64,000 nucleotides of DNA from Methanosarcina vacuolata Z-761 (GTDB taxonomy: Archaea; Halobacteriota; Methanosarcinia; Methanosarcinales; Methanosarcinaceae). Made by a program: the position numbers and the translations under genes. Below the pieces are notes generated by a model that did not search any database, had not been told where the DNA came from, and saw only the letters and a list, made by a program, of their open reading frames with translations. Below, piece after piece: positions 54,883-63,113 of the stretch (position 1 is the stretch's first letter; every line of letters starts with the position of its first letter). The stretch covers positions 124,001-188,000 of the forward strand of contig NZ_CP009520.1 in the NCBI RefSeq assembly GCF_000969905.1, written 5' to 3'.

Positions 54883-55617
54883 ATGTTCCGAGTAGTTTTT
54901 GTGATGGATATATTTAACCGTAACGTAGTTCTTGCAAAGGGCGGGGTCAGGGAAAAATACCTTCCGGTTTCAGATTCAAGTACTGTATGTAGCAGCTCGG
55001 ACCCTGTAGAGATAGTGGAACTCCTGCATCCCAGTGAAGTCTATATTGCCGACCTCAATGTGCTTCAGGGCAAAGGGCCTCTTGAAATCAATGCCAGAGT
55101 AATTAGGGAAGTAAGCTTAAGGGCAGACACAATGCTTGATTTCGGGATATCAGCTCCAGAGGACGCGGACAAAGCCCTTTCCATTGCAGGAACTGCCGTG
55201 ATAGGCACAGAGACAGGTACTCTTTCGGCAATAAAAGATGCAGCTTATGGAAACTCCGGAAGGATCAGTGTCAGCATTGATATAAAGCATGGTAAAGTCC
55301 TGAAAAATGATCCTGAGCTTCCGGAGTCTCCTTTTGAAATAGTAAAACTGTTAAATAATTTACCCTTAAAAGACCTCATTTTCCTTGACCTTGACAGGGT
55401 TGGAACAGCCTCAGGCTTTGACCCAGAATTCCTTCGAAAACTGGTCAAATGTTCCAGGCATAGCGTGCTGCTTGCCGGAGGGGTCAAGGATATGAAGGAT
55501 CTTTTTACTCTTGATAAGCTAGGAATAAAAGGAGCCCTGGTCGCAACTGCCGTGCATTCGGGAATGGTCCCTCCGGCCGTGTTGAGTTCAGGGCTTAAGT
55601 CAGATGACTTAATATAA
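54883..55617 (+). CDS. HisA/HisF-like (beta/alpha)8-barrel protein
   Basis: This 244-residue protein belongs to the HisA/HisF family: VVLAKGGVREKYLP near residue 15, VYIADLNVLQGKG near 52 (the Asp at the HisA catalytic position), VSIDIKHGKVL near 127, LIFLDLDRVGTASGFD near 163 and VLLAGGVKDMKDL near 193. It is not the true histidine enzyme, because key phosphate-loop and substrate residues differ, and archaeal genomes encode this protein in addition to HisA. Its divergent placement beside mfnB may be meaningful but does not prove a role in methanofuran synthesis. The start is ATG 54883 or in-frame ATG 54904; no strong binding site, possibly leaderless. Confidence 0.75.
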   Translation: MFRVVFVMDIFNRNVVLAKGGVREKYLPVSDSSTVCSSSDPVEIVELLHPSEVYIADLNVLQGKGPLEINARVIREVSLRADTMLDFGISAPEDADKALSIAGTAVIGTETGTLSAIKDAAYGNSGRISVSIDIKHGKVLKNDPELPESPFEIVKLLNNLPLKDLIFLDLDRVGTASGFDPEFLRKLVKCSRHSVLLAGGVKDMKDLFTLDKLGIKGALVATAVHSGMVPPAVLSSGLKSDDLI

Positions 55618-55820
55618 AATCGAATAACAAAATAAAATCGAGTAACAAAATAAAATCGAATAACAAAATAAAATCGAATAACAAAATAAAATCGAATAAC
55701 TAATATAAAATCTAATAACTAAAATAAAATCTGATAACTTACTATAAAATCTAATAACTAAACTAAAATCTGATGACTAAATTAAAATCTAATAACTGAA
55801 CTAAAATTTGATAATAAAAA
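55611..55820. repeat. 18-20-bp tandem repeat, about eleven copies, directly after a stop codon
   Basis: Units of the form AAAATCGAATAACAAAAT repeat with AAAATC at 55616, 55634, 55652, 55670, 55688, 55707, 55726, 55746, 55765, 55784 and a last degenerate copy at 55803. The first four are almost identical; later ones change CGAATAAC to CTAATAAC. The array begins at the stop codon of the HisA-like gene. Confidence 0.92.
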
Positions 55821-55941
55821 CTAACTGTTACCTGGAAATCCTTTTATTTCAGCCTAATATGTCTTGTATATAATCGCGTATTTTAGTATTAAGAAAAGAT
55901 CACAGATTTCATTTAAAAATAGGAAACTATGAGGTTTACAT

Positions 55942-56202
55942 ATGGTAAAGAAGGATACATCTGAAGAGAATATCGAAGAAAGCACTGAGGGGAAAAGCGG
56001 AGATGGATATGTGGAGATTAAGATGGGAGGAGGCTGGTATATGACGATCTCCCTGGCACACAGTGACCGCTTTGAGAAAGAGTATGTCGAACTTGCAAAG
56101 GAGCGGGGAGGCGTAAAGAGGTCCAGGTTCAACCTTAACCCCACTCATGTCAGGATGTTAGGAGAAACCCTGATAAAATTTGCGGATGATAACGGTCTCT
56201 AA
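55942..56202 (+). CDS. Small conserved hypothetical protein
   Basis: This 86-residue protein starts with a charged, probably disordered stretch (VKKDTSEENIEESTEGKSGD), followed by a compact domain from residue 21 (GYVEIKMGGGWYMTISLAHS, then ERGGVKRSRFNLNPTHVRML). I do not recognise a family. A GAGGT ribosome binding site precedes ATG 55942, and composition is like genuine genes. It lies next to, and convergent with, tmk. Function unknown; soluble. Confidence 0.72.
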   Translation: MVKKDTSEENIEESTEGKSGDGYVEIKMGGGWYMTISLAHSDRFEKEYVELAKERGGVKRSRFNLNPTHVRMLGETLIKFADDNGL

Positions 56203-56242
56203 CAGTTATTTGAGTTTAATTTCGGTTCACTCTTGTTTCTGG

Positions 56243-56860
56243 TCAGTTCCTGCTCAGAAACTCTTGAATTTTTTTCACAACTTCTTTTTCTACGTATTCA
56301 GGAGAATGGGAAGCATCGATTACAATAAAACGTTCTGGATCGTCTGCCGCAAGCTTGAGGAAAATTTCCCTGACTCCCCGTAAAAACTCTAATTTCTCGA
56401 ATTTGCTTTGTTCTCCTCGTTTCCCACAGCGTTCAATTGAAATTTCGGGCCTGATATCAAAGAGAAAGGTTAAATCTGGAACGATAGTCCAGCTCCGGTG
56501 CAGATCCTTTACCCATTCAAGAGGATTTTCCAGGTGAGTTTTCAGGGTGATGCCCTGGTAAGCATATCGGCTGTCGGAATAGCGGTCAGAAATTACTATT
56601 TTTCCGTTTTCAAGTGCAGGCTTTATAAGTTTTGCCAGATGTTCGGCATGGTCAGCTGTAAAAAGGAAAAGCTCGGCAAGCTGGTCGGTATCTGATTGAA
56701 TAGCTTTTTCCACGGCGTTTCCAGTTAGAGTCCCTCTTGTTGGTTCCCTGGTAAAAATAGGGTTAAAGGCTTTAATTTCAGGGTTCTTTTTAAGTTTTTC
56801 CGCAACGGTGCTTTTGCCTGAACCGTCAATGCCCTCAAGTGTGATCAGTTTTCCTCTCAT
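56243..56860 (-). CDS. tmk: Thymidylate kinase
   Basis: This 205-residue enzyme phosphorylates dTMP to dTDP. It has the P-loop GIDGSGKST at residue 10, FTREPTRGTLTG near 35 (the DR[YH]-preceding Arg region), VISDRYSDSRYAYQG near 88 with the DRY motif, and DLTFLFDIRPE near 130. Length and motifs are normal. It is followed on the other strand by a DUF166 putative thymidylate synthase (57038), so both enzymes of the dTMP branch sit side by side. Confidence 0.94.
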   Translation of the reverse strand: MRGKLITLEGIDGSGKSTVAEKLKKNPEIKAFNPIFTREPTRGTLTGNAVEKAIQSDTDQLAELFLFTADHAEHLAKLIKPALENGKIVISDRYSDSRYAYQGITLKTHLENPLEWVKDLHRSWTIVPDLTFLFDIRPEISIERCGKRGEQSKFEKLEFLRGVREIFLKLAADDPERFIVIDASHSPEYVEKEVVKKIQEFLSRN

Positions 56861-57037
56861 AAATACCGTCTTTTTTCTTTAGAGATTTTTAGTGAAACGC
56901 GTTATCTGTATTTATAATCTACATGCTTTCTGGACTCATGATAAGATCCCAATTTCATGTATAGCTGGCAAGTCAGGTCTAAATTCCAGACAAAATAAGC
57001 ATCTATTTATGTAATATTAAAAATAGCTTAGAATAAT

Positions 57038-57700
57038 ATGACTGTAATAGGAGTAATTACGCGGGGCAAGTACGGGCACCGCTTGATTGAGACTGTCAGG
57101 GAGCATAGTGATTTTTCAATCGTAACTGCGGACCTGCCTGAATTTGTGCCTGTATTTATTGAAGAGCCTGATGAATATCTGGAAGCCCTTAACTTCGATA
57201 GGCGTGTATTCTCTGCCGAAATTATAATTACTTACTCTCTGCATCCGGATCTGACATCTGCAATTGCAAAACTTGCGGCAGAAGCCGGTGTGCGCTCTCT
57301 TATAGTTCCGGGTGGACCATCCAGGGCTTCAGTTCCTGAACTCAAAAAGATCTCCGAAGTTTCAGGTATGGATGTCGAGGTAGATGAGATCTGCTGTAGT
57401 CTTGAGCCCAATGATTTCAATAGACCGTTTGCGGAACTCTTTGGGTCTCCTATCTTGAAGGTAAAAACAAAAGATGGAAAAATTGCCGATGTCGAGGTAA
57501 TAAAAGGTGCTCCATGTGGGAGTACCTGGTATATGGCAAAGGAAATAGTCGGAACGGAGGTTAAAGACGCACCTCCAAAAGCCGGGCTGTTGATCCAGCA
57601 TTACCCCTGTCGGGCGACACGTGGCGAGGTCGGTGGAATCCATGAGTCAGGGGAACTGCATAAACAGGCGTTTATAAAAGCCCTTGTAAATGAGGAGTGA
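57038..57700 (+). CDS. DUF166 protein, putative archaeal thymidylate synthase
   Basis: This 220-residue protein matches DUF166, a methanogen family annotated as a putative thymidylate synthase unrelated to ThyX and only distantly related to ThyA. Recognisable stretches are GVITRGKYGHRLIETV at residue 4, TYSLHPDLTSAIA near 69, SLIVPGGPSRASVPEL near 88, VIKGAPCGSTWYMAKEIVG near 153 (Cys in a CGSTW motif), and LLIQHYPCRATRG near 185. Its neighbour tmk acts on the same product, which supports the assignment. Direct biochemical proof is not visible here. Confidence 0.8.
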   Translation: MTVIGVITRGKYGHRLIETVREHSDFSIVTADLPEFVPVFIEEPDEYLEALNFDRRVFSAEIIITYSLHPDLTSAIAKLAAEAGVRSLIVPGGPSRASVPELKKISEVSGMDVEVDEICCSLEPNDFNRPFAELFGSPILKVKTKDGKIADVEVIKGAPCGSTWYMAKEIVGTEVKDAPPKAGLLIQHYPCRATRGEVGGIHESGELHKQAFIKALVNEE

Positions 57701-57811
57701 TTATATATTCTTTGAAAAAATATATTATAAATATGACCGGAAAGTCGGATCCAGCTTTTCATTTCTGAGAAGCCTTTAATTTGTGTCTTTCCCGGTCTCA
57801 AGTAATTTACA

Positions 57812-57825
57812 GGGGTGAAAAGATT
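57812..57825 (+). promoter_or_regulatory. Ribosome binding site ahead of an ATT codon
   Basis: GGGGTG (57812-57817) is spaced five bases from ATT 57823, the position where the DUF2111 protein should begin. No ATG, GTG or TTG is found at that site. Confidence 0.45.
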
Positions 57826-58206
57826 ACTACCCTAACTATCTCAGAAGATTCAGGGCCTGAAGACCTCGAGTCACTAGCAGTTGCGATACACTCGGTCATT
57901 GGACTTCCTACAACCATTCGCAGTCTCAAGCGAAAAGGACTTCGCCTGGAAAAGGGTCAAATCCTTGACAGAGACTACACAGGGCCTGTGCTCGAAGAAG
58001 TATTGAAAACAAACAAAGTTGTCCACGAAGTCCCTACAGAAGGCGTGTACAGGGGAAAACATGTAGTTGTTGCTCCCATTCACTCGAAAGACGGAGAAGT
58101 TATTGCAGCTCTTGGAGTTGTGGACATACTGGCTACTATAGATCTTCACTCTGTTTTTCAGGAATATACATCGGTACTGGAAGAAGTTGAAGATGCTAAG
58201 AAATAG
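57823..58206 (+). CDS. DUF2111 protein, apparently initiating at ATT
   Basis: From ATT 57823 the protein is ITTLTISEDSGPEDLESLAV and continues through IGLPTTIRSLKRKGLRLEKG near residue 29 to a PAS/GAF-like core (KHVVVAPIHSKDGEVIAALG), 127 residues in total, the usual size of DUF2111. Perfect GGGGTG lies five bases upstream. An in-frame TTG at 57781 is the only standard start but has no binding site and would add 14 unrelated residues, and the binding site would be inside the gene. I therefore favour ATT or a lost ATG. Function unknown; a small-ligand sensor is possible. It follows the DUF166 gene at a distance of about 120 bases. Confidence 0.75.
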   Translation: MTTLTISEDSGPEDLESLAVAIHSVIGLPTTIRSLKRKGLRLEKGQILDRDYTGPVLEEVLKTNKVVHEVPTEGVYRGKHVVVAPIHSKDGEVIAALGVVDILATIDLHSVFQEYTSVLEEVEDAKK

Positions 58207-58223
58207 AACTCGTAAAATATAGC

Positions 58224-58343
58224 CTGAAGTTTGTATAATAAATTGAAAAATTACTGAAGTTTGTATAATAAATTGAAAAATTACTGAAGTTTGTATAATA
58301 AATTGAAAAATTACTGACATTTAAATAATAAATTGAAATACTA
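58224..58343. repeat. 30-bp tandem repeat, four copies, after the DUF2111 stop
   Basis: CTGAAGTTTGTATAATAAATTGAAAAATTA-type units start at 58224, 58254 and 58284 and are identical; a fourth, diverged copy starts at 58314. It is the third array of this kind placed just after a stop codon in the window. Confidence 0.92.
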
Positions 58344-58465
58344 CCAAGTACTTGCACAACAATTTAAAAAAGTAGTTATTGGAGGACCGTCTTCCTCTTA
58401 TTTATCAAGGGAATTATTCGCTCCTCCCTTTAAGCTTCCGATTTAAGCCTTAAGGTTTTCCGGGC

Positions 58466-59296
58466 TTACTCTGGCTTCTGGTATAATTTTACTTTCTTCA
58501 GCAGAGTACCGTTCTTTGCATGGGGTTGCCTGAGTACGGTATCATTGGATTTTTCAATCTCTCTTGCCTGTATTGCAAGCTGAGCGGCGGCTCCCATTAT
58601 TTCGTGTCCGGCTGCTGCTGTCAGGCATACCTGATCGATTTCTTTTAACATGAAACATGCAGGGAAGTTAACCTGTGCCACTTTTTCAGCCATGTGAAGG
58701 GCGGCAAGAGCTTTTGCTTTTGCATAAGGGTTTTCGAAGCCTGCATACTCAACACATTTTTCAGGTTTTGCAAAAATGTGTGGAAGCTCCAGTTCCTTTC
58801 CTGATTTTCCGGAAGCAACCTGGTCAGTTACTTTATCCAGTTCTTCCTGGACGAGTCTAACGACACCACAAACGGATAACACTTTCATTGCATCGGAATT
58901 GAAGGATGCCATCTCTACAGGGTCAAGAAACTCTCTTTTGGCTCCGATAAGAGGGTCTACTGGGAGGATCATATATCCGAAACCTTCCTTTTCAAGAGCC
59001 TCTCTGGCTTCTTTCTTTGTTGGGCCATCTGAGACCACAATGCAGGGAACGTCTTTCCATATTTCACGAGCTGCTTTGGGGCCCGGAGCTGCTGCATTCG
59101 GGCTGATAATTATCACAAAATCTGCATCCCACTGCTTGAAACTTTCAGAAGCTGCAGCTTCGGCAGGGCTCATTTTGGCACCTGTGCCAAATACACGTAC
59201 CGTAATTCCCTCTCTTGCTGCAATTTCATCCTGGAGCAGATTGATAACCTGGCTCATTCCCAGGTTGCCCATTTTTATAAAACCTATGTTGACCAT
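58466..59296 (-). CDS. mtd: F420-dependent methylene-tetrahydromethanopterin dehydrogenase
   Basis: This 276-residue cytoplasmic enzyme interconverts methenyl- and methylene-tetrahydromethanopterin (sarcinapterin) using coenzyme F420, a central step of methanogenesis. It begins MVNIGFIKMGNLGMSQVINL, with VFGTGAKMSPAEAA near residue 40, DFVIIISPNAAAPGP near 65 and CVVSDGPTKKEA near 88, all characteristic. Length is as expected. I place the start at ATG 59296; the frame extends three codons upstream to TTG. A TATA-like GTTTTTATAAAAG at about 59390-59402 (minus strand) would give a leader near 70 bases. Confidence 0.96.
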   Translation of the reverse strand: MVNIGFIKMGNLGMSQVINLLQDEIAAREGITVRVFGTGAKMSPAEAAASESFKQWDADFVIIISPNAAAPGPKAAREIWKDVPCIVVSDGPTKKEAREALEKEGFGYMILPVDPLIGAKREFLDPVEMASFNSDAMKVLSVCGVVRLVQEELDKVTDQVASGKSGKELELPHIFAKPEKCVEYAGFENPYAKAKALAALHMAEKVAQVNFPACFMLKEIDQVCLTAAAGHEIMGAAAQLAIQAREIEKSNDTVLRQPHAKNGTLLKKVKLYQKPE

Positions 59297-59699
59297 TTTT
59301 CTCAAAATCCTGTGTTAACCAATTTCTTCAATAATGGAATTCCTAATGGGTTTATAATCCTTTTGGCGAGTTATGTCCTTATCAACTTTCTTTTATAAAA
59401 ACATATGCAATATATAACTATTATTCAATATCTTTCTCTGCCCCTCCGAAAAGCTTAAAAAGGATGTGATTTATTTCACTCAAAAACGTTGACATCAATG
59501 TGTTGTTTTGTGGTCTTGTTTCACAGAACCCGTATTATAATTTGAAAACTTTATCCATTGGTGGGCTTTTAATGTCAGGGCAAATTTATTATATTAAATT
59601 GCGGGGGTACCCCTGAAGAAGGTACACCAGGCAGCATGCCCTTTTTCGGGAAATTATCCCGCTATATCTAATAGTTATTCAGGTCCAGGTTTTGATTGA
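59297..59699. other. Divergent promoter region of mtd and serB
   Basis: About 400 bases holding promoters for both directions. The serB side has a TATA-like TTATTATATTA (about 59586-59596) and the palindrome at 59604. Further GC-rich sequence to 59665 could fold (GGG/CCC stems) in the serB leader. Confidence 0.45.
59604..59613 (+). promoter_or_regulatory. Perfect palindrome between TATA box and start of transcription of serB
   Basis: GGGGTACCCC lies 8 bases after the TATA-like box, where a bound repressor would block transcription initiation. The regulator is unknown. Confidence 0.35.
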
Positions 59700-60404
59700 G
59701 TGAACTGTCCTATGCATAATTTTACTGGAAACAAATTGATTGTTTTTGATATGGATAGCACCCTTATAGACGCTGAGACTATCGATGAGCTCGCCAGGGC
59801 TGCAGGTGTTGTAAGCAAAGTAGAGGAGATTACGAAGAAAGCGATGTATGGAGACTTCGATTTTGAGCAAGCGCTTATTGAAAGGGTTAGGCTTCTAAAG
59901 GGACTTCCTCTCGAAGCTGCCTTTGATGCAGTAAACAAGATCGATCTAATGCCTGGAGCGGCAGAACTTATCCTCTATGTCAAAAGTAGAGGCTATAAAA
60001 CTGCAATGATTTCCGGTGGATTCACCATCTCTGCCGATACGATAGGCAAAGCGCTTGGTATTGATTTCATTGTTTCCAACGAACTGCTTGTGGAAGACGG
60101 CTGCCTTACAGGCAAAGTTGTCGGCCCAATAACACAGAGCGACTCCAAAGCAAAGGTGTTCGAAGAACTCACCCGACTAAATGGGGTTCGGCCAGAGCAA
60201 TGTGTAGTTGTCGGGGACGGCGCAAACGACGCCTGTGTCTTTGAGAGAGCAGGTTTTGCCATAGCTTTCAATCCCAAGCCCATCCTGAGGGAATATGCGG
60301 ACGTGGTCATAACAAAAAAAGACCTTAGAGCCGTTATCCCTGTTCTTGAATCTCTTTCTTATCAATGTTGTAATCAGGCACAGCATGTCGACATCGAACA
60401 ATAG
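59700..60404 (+). CDS. serB: Phosphoserine phosphatase
   Basis: This 234-residue HAD-family enzyme releases serine from phosphoserine. Motif I is FDMDSTLID at about residue 16, motif II MISGGFTIS near 103, motif III Lys in SDSKAKVFEE near 150 and motif IV VVGDGANDACVF near 170. The size is typical. The annotated GTG 59700 has no strong binding site; ATG 59712 (MHNFTGNKL) is a good alternative. It is followed at 49 bases by the COG1340 coiled-coil gene, an arrangement common among archaea. Confidence 0.93.
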   Translation: MNCPMHNFTGNKLIVFDMDSTLIDAETIDELARAAGVVSKVEEITKKAMYGDFDFEQALIERVRLLKGLPLEAAFDAVNKIDLMPGAAELILYVKSRGYKTAMISGGFTISADTIGKALGIDFIVSNELLVEDGCLTGKVVGPITQSDSKAKVFEELTRLNGVRPEQCVVVGDGANDACVFERAGFAIAFNPKPILREYADVVITKKDLRAVIPVLESLSYQCCNQAQHVDIEQ

Positions 60405-60453
60405 AGCTACTAAAATGCCAGCTTTTTTGCTGGATCGGGAGGCACAATAAGAG

Positions 60454-61311
60454 ATGCTAAAGGAATTGCAGAAAAAAAGATCAGATTTGAAAGACATTTC
60501 TGAAGAATCCAAGGAAAAAAGGAATACTTTAAACGCAGAGGCTAGTGCACTCGCTGCAAAGCGTAACGACCTGAACAAGAAGACGAAAGACCTTATCAAT
60601 GAAGCCCAGGAATTAAAAGTCCTCAGAGACGAAATTAATGAGAAGGTCAGCGAATACAAGAATAAGCGTGATGACACCAATGCTAAGGCAAACGAGCTCT
60701 TTGCAAAGGCTGACTCCATCAGAAAACAGAGCAATCTTGGTGGTCCTTCGATCAAAGCTCTGAGAAAAGACATCGATCGCCTCGAATTCGCCCAGCAGAC
60801 TGAAGTCCTTAGCACAACCAAGGAAAGGGAACTCGTTGGGAAGATCACTCAGCTTCAAAAGCAGTATCAGGTCAAAAAAGTTCAGCTAGAGAGCAACTCC
60901 GAACTGAAGACTCTTCTGGACGAAGCCCAGAAAATCCGAGATGAAGCCTCAGAATTCCATACCGAGCTGGCTGAATATGCCAGGCAGGCCCAGGAATATC
61001 ATGAGAAGATGATTGCAGCTTTCAAAGAGGCTGACAGAACCCGGGCAGAGTCTGACGTTGCCCATAGGGAATTTGTAAAAGCCCAGGAAGCAGCTGACGA
61101 GCAGCACAAGGCTTTCATCAATGCCCAGAAAGAAATCCGGGACCTTGACAAAGAAATCTTCAAGCTTAAGAAGAAAGACAAAGAAGGGAAATCCCGCGTT
61201 GTTAAGTCCGAACTTCAGAAGGATGCTAAATCTATCTTCGAAAAGTTCAAGGGCGGAGCAAAACTCACCACCGAAGACCTTATGACTCTTCAGAGGTCTG
61301 GTTTAGTCTGA
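60454..61311 (+). CDS. COG1340 archaeal coiled-coil protein
   Basis: This 285-residue protein is almost entirely charged heptad repeat (about 1-255): LKELQKKRSDLKDISEES, SKEKRNTLNAEASALAAKRN and onward, interrupted by a GGPS break near residue 97. A short C-terminal segment (KGGAKLTTEDLMTLQRSGLV) is the conserved COG1340 tail. It has no signal or membrane segment. Function unknown; a cytoplasmic scaffold or nucleoid-associated structure is possible. It lies downstream of serB and is probably co-transcribed. A GGGAGG motif lies some 12 bases before ATG 60454. Confidence 0.88.
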   Translation: MLKELQKKRSDLKDISEESKEKRNTLNAEASALAAKRNDLNKKTKDLINEAQELKVLRDEINEKVSEYKNKRDDTNAKANELFAKADSIRKQSNLGGPSIKALRKDIDRLEFAQQTEVLSTTKERELVGKITQLQKQYQVKKVQLESNSELKTLLDEAQKIRDEASEFHTELAEYARQAQEYHEKMIAAFKEADRTRAESDVAHREFVKAQEAADEQHKAFINAQKEIRDLDKEIFKLKKKDKEGKSRVVKSELQKDAKSIFEKFKGGAKLTTEDLMTLQRSGLV

Positions 61312-61357
61312 TTTGTCTCACAAAACAAAAATTTAGCTGAAAGGCTTCAATTTCCAT

Positions 61358-61377
61358 TGCAGGTATATTTACCTGCA
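61358..61377 (+). terminator. Terminator hairpin of the serB-COG1340 operon
   Basis: TGCAGGTA (61358-61365) pairs perfectly with TACCTGCA (61370-61377) over a four-base loop and is followed by TTCTTATTTTT. Confidence 0.65.
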
Positions 61378-61856
61378 TTCTTATTTTTCAAGTTCATTTC
61401 GGCTTATTCTCTACTGTATTGATTCTGTTTTATCTGATTAACTGTTCTATATTCTATTGTTCTGTATTACTGTTAACTTAAGCTTTGTTAGCTATCGCGG
61501 TAATGTACTGATTCTTCTGTAAATTTGCTTTCTAGTTTTCATAGGTTTCATAGTGAAACCTATGGATATTCTAAAAGTTTCAGATTTTGTTGTATCCTGA
61601 AATGATTTCGCAGACTCACAGCCATTTGGAAGTCTAATTCATAATACAATCGCAGGAGACGCAAAAGTTTAAATGTTGAATAAATTCCAATTTCATTTTG
61701 GTATTGTGGAATGATTGCGTAAAATGAAACAAATCCAAAGTTTAAGTAAAATAATGTGTTATCTGTATACGATATACAACTGTAATAAAAGATGTTTAAA
61801 AAGCGAAATAATTTTGGGATAAAACATTCATAGAGAAAAGCTGAAAGCTTTTCTGG

Positions 61857-62026
61857 TATCCTCTTCAAATTCAATGGAAAATTTTCCAACTCAATAAATA
61901 TACCACAATTTTATCATCTAGTTATAAAGTTGGGTGCATCGCTTGATGTTGTTTCTCATACTTGATAAAATTCATAAATTTTCAGCAAATACATGAAATT
62001 TACTTTTACCCATACAATTTGAAGAG
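61857..62026. mobile_element. Possible MITE-like element, about 170 bp
   Basis: GTATCCTCTTCAAATT near 61857 and its exact inverse AATTTGAAGAGGATAC near 62009-62024 form a 16-bp inverted repeat that continues imperfectly (ATGG/CCAT). The core has no coding capacity. No target duplication is recognised. Confidence 0.4.
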
Positions 62027-62105
62027 GATACTCAAAAAACATTTATTGCATGTTACAAATAAAACAGCATTTATAGTGTGAATTTGAAGGCTGCACATCC
62101 GCTTA

Positions 62106-63026
62106 TTATTCTTTCACTGCATGAACAAATGACATTAGACTGCACACTTCCTTGTCTTTATTTGCTCCATGAAAATACATTTTCTTGTAACCGTCAGCAG
62201 TAACATTAGTAATTTGAGAAAATCCCCTTTCTGAAAGGAAAGTCTTCACTGTTCCCTCCTTAATCCCGAATTTAAAAGGCTCTCCTCGCTTTGCCGCATA
62301 CTCTCTCATATTCTTTCCCACATCCAGCATGCAGCTCCCATCAATTACGGATTCCGGAAAGTAATCTAAAAGAATAGTACTGCCTTTTCCTGAATTCTTT
62401 ACAATAAAAGCCAGAGTTTTGTCAACAGCTTTGGGAGGAATATACATAACAAGTCCTTCCATGATAAAGAGAGTTTTCAGCAGCTTATTGTATCCCTGTG
62501 CTAGCAGCCGTTCACCAAATTCTTCGGTCTCAAAATTAACAGGAACATACACAACATAATCTGGCATAAAACCGAATATCTCTTTAATTTTTTCAATTTT
62601 TGCTTTCTGAGTATTCGGATGGTCTACTTCAAACACTTTGATTTTCTCTTTTATGCCTTCAATCCGGTATGCTCTGGTGTCATATCCCGCGCCCAGAATA
62701 ACCAATTGCTCAAGCATTCCTTCATCTATTGATTTCTTAATAAAATCATCAAAATATCTGACTCTAGCTCTAACAGAATTGGTGAATCCTGGTAAAATAC
62801 GCTCAAAATATTCGTGTGATGCCTTTGCTTTTTGAGGATCACTGAATGGTTCGAGTGTCTCTGGGCTGATAAAATATATGGCATAAGGATCATAACAGAT
62901 ACGTTCGTTTTCTGGCTTTTGGGACTCTAAGGCTCTGTGAAGTGCAATTCCCTCAGCCATTTTACTGGATTTTCTTTCCTGAATGTTTATTCCACTTGAA
63001 TTTATGAAATTTTTAGATTCCTGCAT
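62106..63026 (-). CDS. SAM-dependent methyltransferase, LCMT/TIGR00027-like
   Basis: This 306-residue class I methyltransferase resembles the leucine-carboxyl-methyltransferase-like group (TIGR00027): SSKMAEGIALHRALESQKPE near residue 20, RVRYFDDFIKKSI near 88, the SAM motif QLVILGAGYDTRAYR near 107, VFEVDHPNTQKAKIEKIKE near 132 and TLFIMEGLVMYIPP near 180. In other microbes such enzymes O-methylate polyketide or small carboxylic acids, but the substrate here is unknown. Start ATG 63026, with GGTTGA upstream. It is followed upstream by the TetR gene at 63114 on the same strand, probably one transcript. Confidence 0.86.
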   Translation of the reverse strand: MQESKNFINSSGINIQERKSSKMAEGIALHRALESQKPENERICYDPYAIYFISPETLEPFSDPQKAKASHEYFERILPGFTNSVRARVRYFDDFIKKSIDEGMLEQLVILGAGYDTRAYRIEGIKEKIKVFEVDHPNTQKAKIEKIKEIFGFMPDYVVYVPVNFETEEFGERLLAQGYNKLLKTLFIMEGLVMYIPPKAVDKTLAFIVKNSGKGSTILLDYFPESVIDGSCMLDVGKNMREYAAKRGEPFKFGIKEGTVKTFLSERGFSQITNVTADGYKKMYFHGANKDKEVCSLMSFVHAVKE

Positions 63027-63113
63027 TTGATTCAACCTTCATTTGTTTTCACTAAAAAATAAACAATACAGTAATAAATTTCATGAAGCCTGCTTTTTTA
63101 CTTGTTCGCCTCA

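Larger units (their letters stand above)
61312..62105. other. Long non-coding spacer
   Basis: About 790 AT-rich bases. It starts with the terminator at 61358, and holds the inverted-repeat element at 61857-62026. A 109-codon frame on the minus strand (61560-61889) has no binding site or family resemblance and is not called. Confidence 0.45.

Noticed and set aside
55611-55820. Possible CRISPR array
   Set aside because: Contiguous 18-20-bp units with no unique spacers.
61560-61889. 109-codon minus-strand frame
   Set aside because: Composition typical of AT-rich non-coding sequence, no binding site, overlaps an inverted-repeat element.
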